A stretch of 64,000 nucleotides of DNA from Corbicula japonica. Taxonomy: Eukaryota > Mollusca > Bivalvia > Venerida > Cyrenidae. Position 1 is the first letter of the stretch, and each line of letters begins with the position of its first letter. Where the stretch lies: contig JAZAYU010000010.1 in assembly GCA_038501625.1 (NCBI GenBank), positions 2,440,912 to 2,504,911 on the forward strand. The letters are read 5' to 3'. Under the pieces are notes generated by a model. The model was not told the DNA's origin. It was given only the letters and a program-made list of their open reading frames with translations, and ran no database searches. Below are positions 62,046 to 64,000 of this stretch, one piece after another. The translations under genes were made by a program, and so were the position numbers.

Positions 62046-62075
62046 CTGAAATATACAGAGAAAAACTGCATTACA

Positions 62076-62270
62076 GGGACCAAGAGCATAAAACTTAGTT
62101 TGGAGTCCAGTCTCGAATCTCAAGCATCTGATTGGCTGAAATGGTGACTGGTCATAAAACTAAGAATGGAAACCAGTCTCAAATCTCAAGCATCTGAGAC
62201 CAGTCACCATTTCAGCCAATCAGATGCTTGAGACTGGTTTCCATTCCAAGTTTTATAACCTTGGGCACTG
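62076..62270. repeat. Composite of two family A copies
   Basis: A GATCATAAAAC-type left arm (GGGACCAAGAGCATAAAACT) runs into a second left arm (CATAAAACTAAGAATGGAAA) and then one right arm ending TATAACCTTGGGCAC; three arms in all. Confidence 0.82.
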
Positions 62271-62279
62271 GAATCTAAC

Positions 62280-63800
62280 ACCAAATACAGTTATGGCTTT
62301 CTACAATACTGGTCTAACTCATGAGGAATTATATAGGAGATACTCCAGTTTAGCATCAGGTGCTCAGCATGTATTATGAACGAGATTCAATATTAGACAA
62401 ACTGGGTCATTGTTTGACCTTCAGTTTACATGTTATTCTATCAAGTTTCATGTAATGCTTTGATACTAATTATGTATAAAAAAAAATCATATGATAACTC
62501 ACACTTGCTTTCTCATCAGAAATATATAGGCTCAGATTTAATAACAAACACTATTTAAGGATATTAAATTGCCCAAATATTGGAAACAGTGCGCCTGAAA
62601 TTATAGACCTGACAGCAGTCCGCAAGCTACAAGTTAAGTATTTTTCCCTGAAGTTCTCAATTGGTTGCCAGCATCTCTGACTCAGGTGCGTATCCAGATT
62701 TCACTTTATAAATGAAGGGGGACAAGTGGAAGCAAGGGAGGTAAAAAGTTTTCTTTCCAAAAAAGTTATAAAACAATGACGCTAACTGGCGCAAGCCATG
62801 CATGTGCTCTTTGTTTTCTTTTCTTCTTTTCTTTTAAAATATTTTTTTAATTATACTAGGGGCTTGCAACGCTCTGAATAAACCTATGTAAGCTTCTGAC
62901 CAATCCTAGACCTCAGAAAGCATTTCTAGAATGTATCGTAAAAATGTTGTATCTCATATTTATACAATAGCAGATACATTTGTTTATTGCCAAACCCTAA
63001 ACCTTCATCATAGTGCAAAAACAGTATAAGTAGCATTATAATAAAAGGAGTTAAACCATTTTTGCTCTGACAAAATATGCTTCAGTCTTTACAATAATAT
63101 ATCAAAACAAATGTATATATGTATCTTTAAAATTAGCCAAGTAAATGTCAGTCTTAAACATTTCAAAGGTTTTGACACTTTAATAACTGACTTAAAACAC
63201 AAAAACCATACAACTTAACTTGTATTTATATAAATCCAACTGGAATTGTGCCATTTTTGGTGAGAACAAATTAATTATATCTAAATTAAAAATCTTTGTT
63301 GACTTCAACTGTTGATTCAAAACTAAATAAATGCAACAGTTTCAATTCCAACTAAACAAAGTGTAAATAATGGCCAAACAATGTTATTTCATATGATTAT
63401 TTTTCCAGATTATTAATGTGCATATTCTTATATTGTTTATGAAAGGGCTATTTGTAAGTAATATTTTTAATAAGAATCATCAAATTTTAAAACTAAATGC
63501 ACCAAGCTTAATATACTGATTCAATATCCTGATAATAAGAGCTGTCAAATTAATCAAATAATTTGAAGCGCCTGATTCCTAACATCACAAGCAATAGCTC
63601 AACTTTACAGAATCATTTAACAAGTCTGAATCTACAATTTCTCAGTTTGCCAAATTTGATATTTTAATATTTTATTTTTAAAGGATTTTTACACTATAGA
63701 ATATGTTGTAAAAATCATGCAGCATATGTTTCTTAAAATTCTAAAATTTCATAAAAGGTCTAAAATGAGTTGAGCTTAAGTTGACCCTTAAATAATAAGT
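62280..63800. other. Upstream intron, no exon recognised
   Basis: AT-rich. The expected upstream WW exon was looked for on the minus strand and not found. Confidence 0.4.
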
Positions 63801-63804
63801 TCAG

Positions 63805-63905
63805 CACAGCATTCGACACACTTGCGGCCAGTGTAGACCCAGATCAGCCTGCCCATCTGCGAAGTCTCTGATCAAAGTCTACCCAATTCACTATTCAATG
63901 AACTA
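63805..63905. repeat. Family B fragment
   Basis: CGGCCAGTGTAGACCCAGAT and CTGATCAAAGTCTACCC; one dyad only. Confidence 0.5.
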
Positions 63906-64000
63906 AAGTCAATTTAACAAATAACTTCATGTCATTTTTTAATAAAGAATCTTTTGGCATGCAAATGAGACACTTCAAAAAGGTTGTATAGATATAAATT

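Noticed and set aside
61448..61784. Two overlapping frames of 64 and 107 codons
   Set aside because: Translated minisatellite units (repeated FTG/ISV/LCR words), no splice context.
62280..63800. Upstream WW exon or promoter
   Set aside because: Looked for a W-x-HP type exon and found none; left unassigned.

Overview
The window is nuclear DNA from a metazoan, most likely a bivalve mollusc. The basis is a single vertebrate-type multi-exon gene with GT-AG introns, about 60 % of the sequence being AT-rich intron, and a very dense load of small DNA transposons, including the 'RTARMC(R/Q)LIWI'-type pseudo-reading frames and the 'tcgctcacctgag...ggtgagcta' elements that I associate with bivalve genomes. 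The species cannot be fixed from the sequence.

One protein-coding gene fills the window on the minus strand. Twenty-eight exons (62045 down to about 1648) join in one unbroken reading frame of about 1,795 codons. The order is a WW domain (split over two exons), a PH domain (three exons), a long disordered Pro/Ser/Gln-rich region with two very large exons, a coiled-coil region spread over nine short exons, a 'GLIPRNMPK' block, a second long disordered exon with a poly-proline motif, and a conserved C-terminal 'YFPDKVEIPERYIP' block. This is a PLEKHA5/6/7-family adaptor (zonula adherens / microtubule-linked in vertebrates). The 5' end (probably a first WW domain and the promoter) and probably the very last coding exon lie outside the window or were not recognised.

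The introns hold almost nothing but mobile elements. Two families dominate. Family B (about 50 copies, about 235 bp, commonly flanked by TTAA with CCCTTTCC ends) is an inverted repeat made of two smaller dyads. Family A (about 20 copies, about 145 bp) is a near-perfect hairpin carrying a CCAAT box in each arm and occurs with two different sets of ends. A copies often sit inside B copies. Also present are four pogo/Tigger-like non-autonomous elements with TA target duplications, two mariner relics (one with a recognisable broken transposase), a tRNA-derived SINE with poly-A tail and target duplication, two large elements with shared ends but different tandem-repeat cores (one inserted inside the terminal repeat of a 3-kb TA-flanked element), two copies of a hairpin element (E) in opposite orientation 35 kb apart, smaller TIR families C and D, and several minisatellites. 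One minisatellite has multiplied a real 3' splice site.

Layout: 1-1.5 kb, 3' side with a nested A-in-B; 1.6-13.3 kb, C-terminal exons; 13.6-15.8 kb, mariner and pogo-like elements; 16-31.6 kb, coiled-coil exons among many B and A copies; 31.9-43.4 kb, disordered-region exons, a pogo-like element and a five-element nest at 40.4-42.4 kb; 44-46 kb and 54.2 kb, PH exons; 46.9-50 kb, the 3-kb nest; 54.5-62 kb, a long first visible intron; 62.0 kb, first visible WW exon; 62.3-64 kb, unresolved intron.
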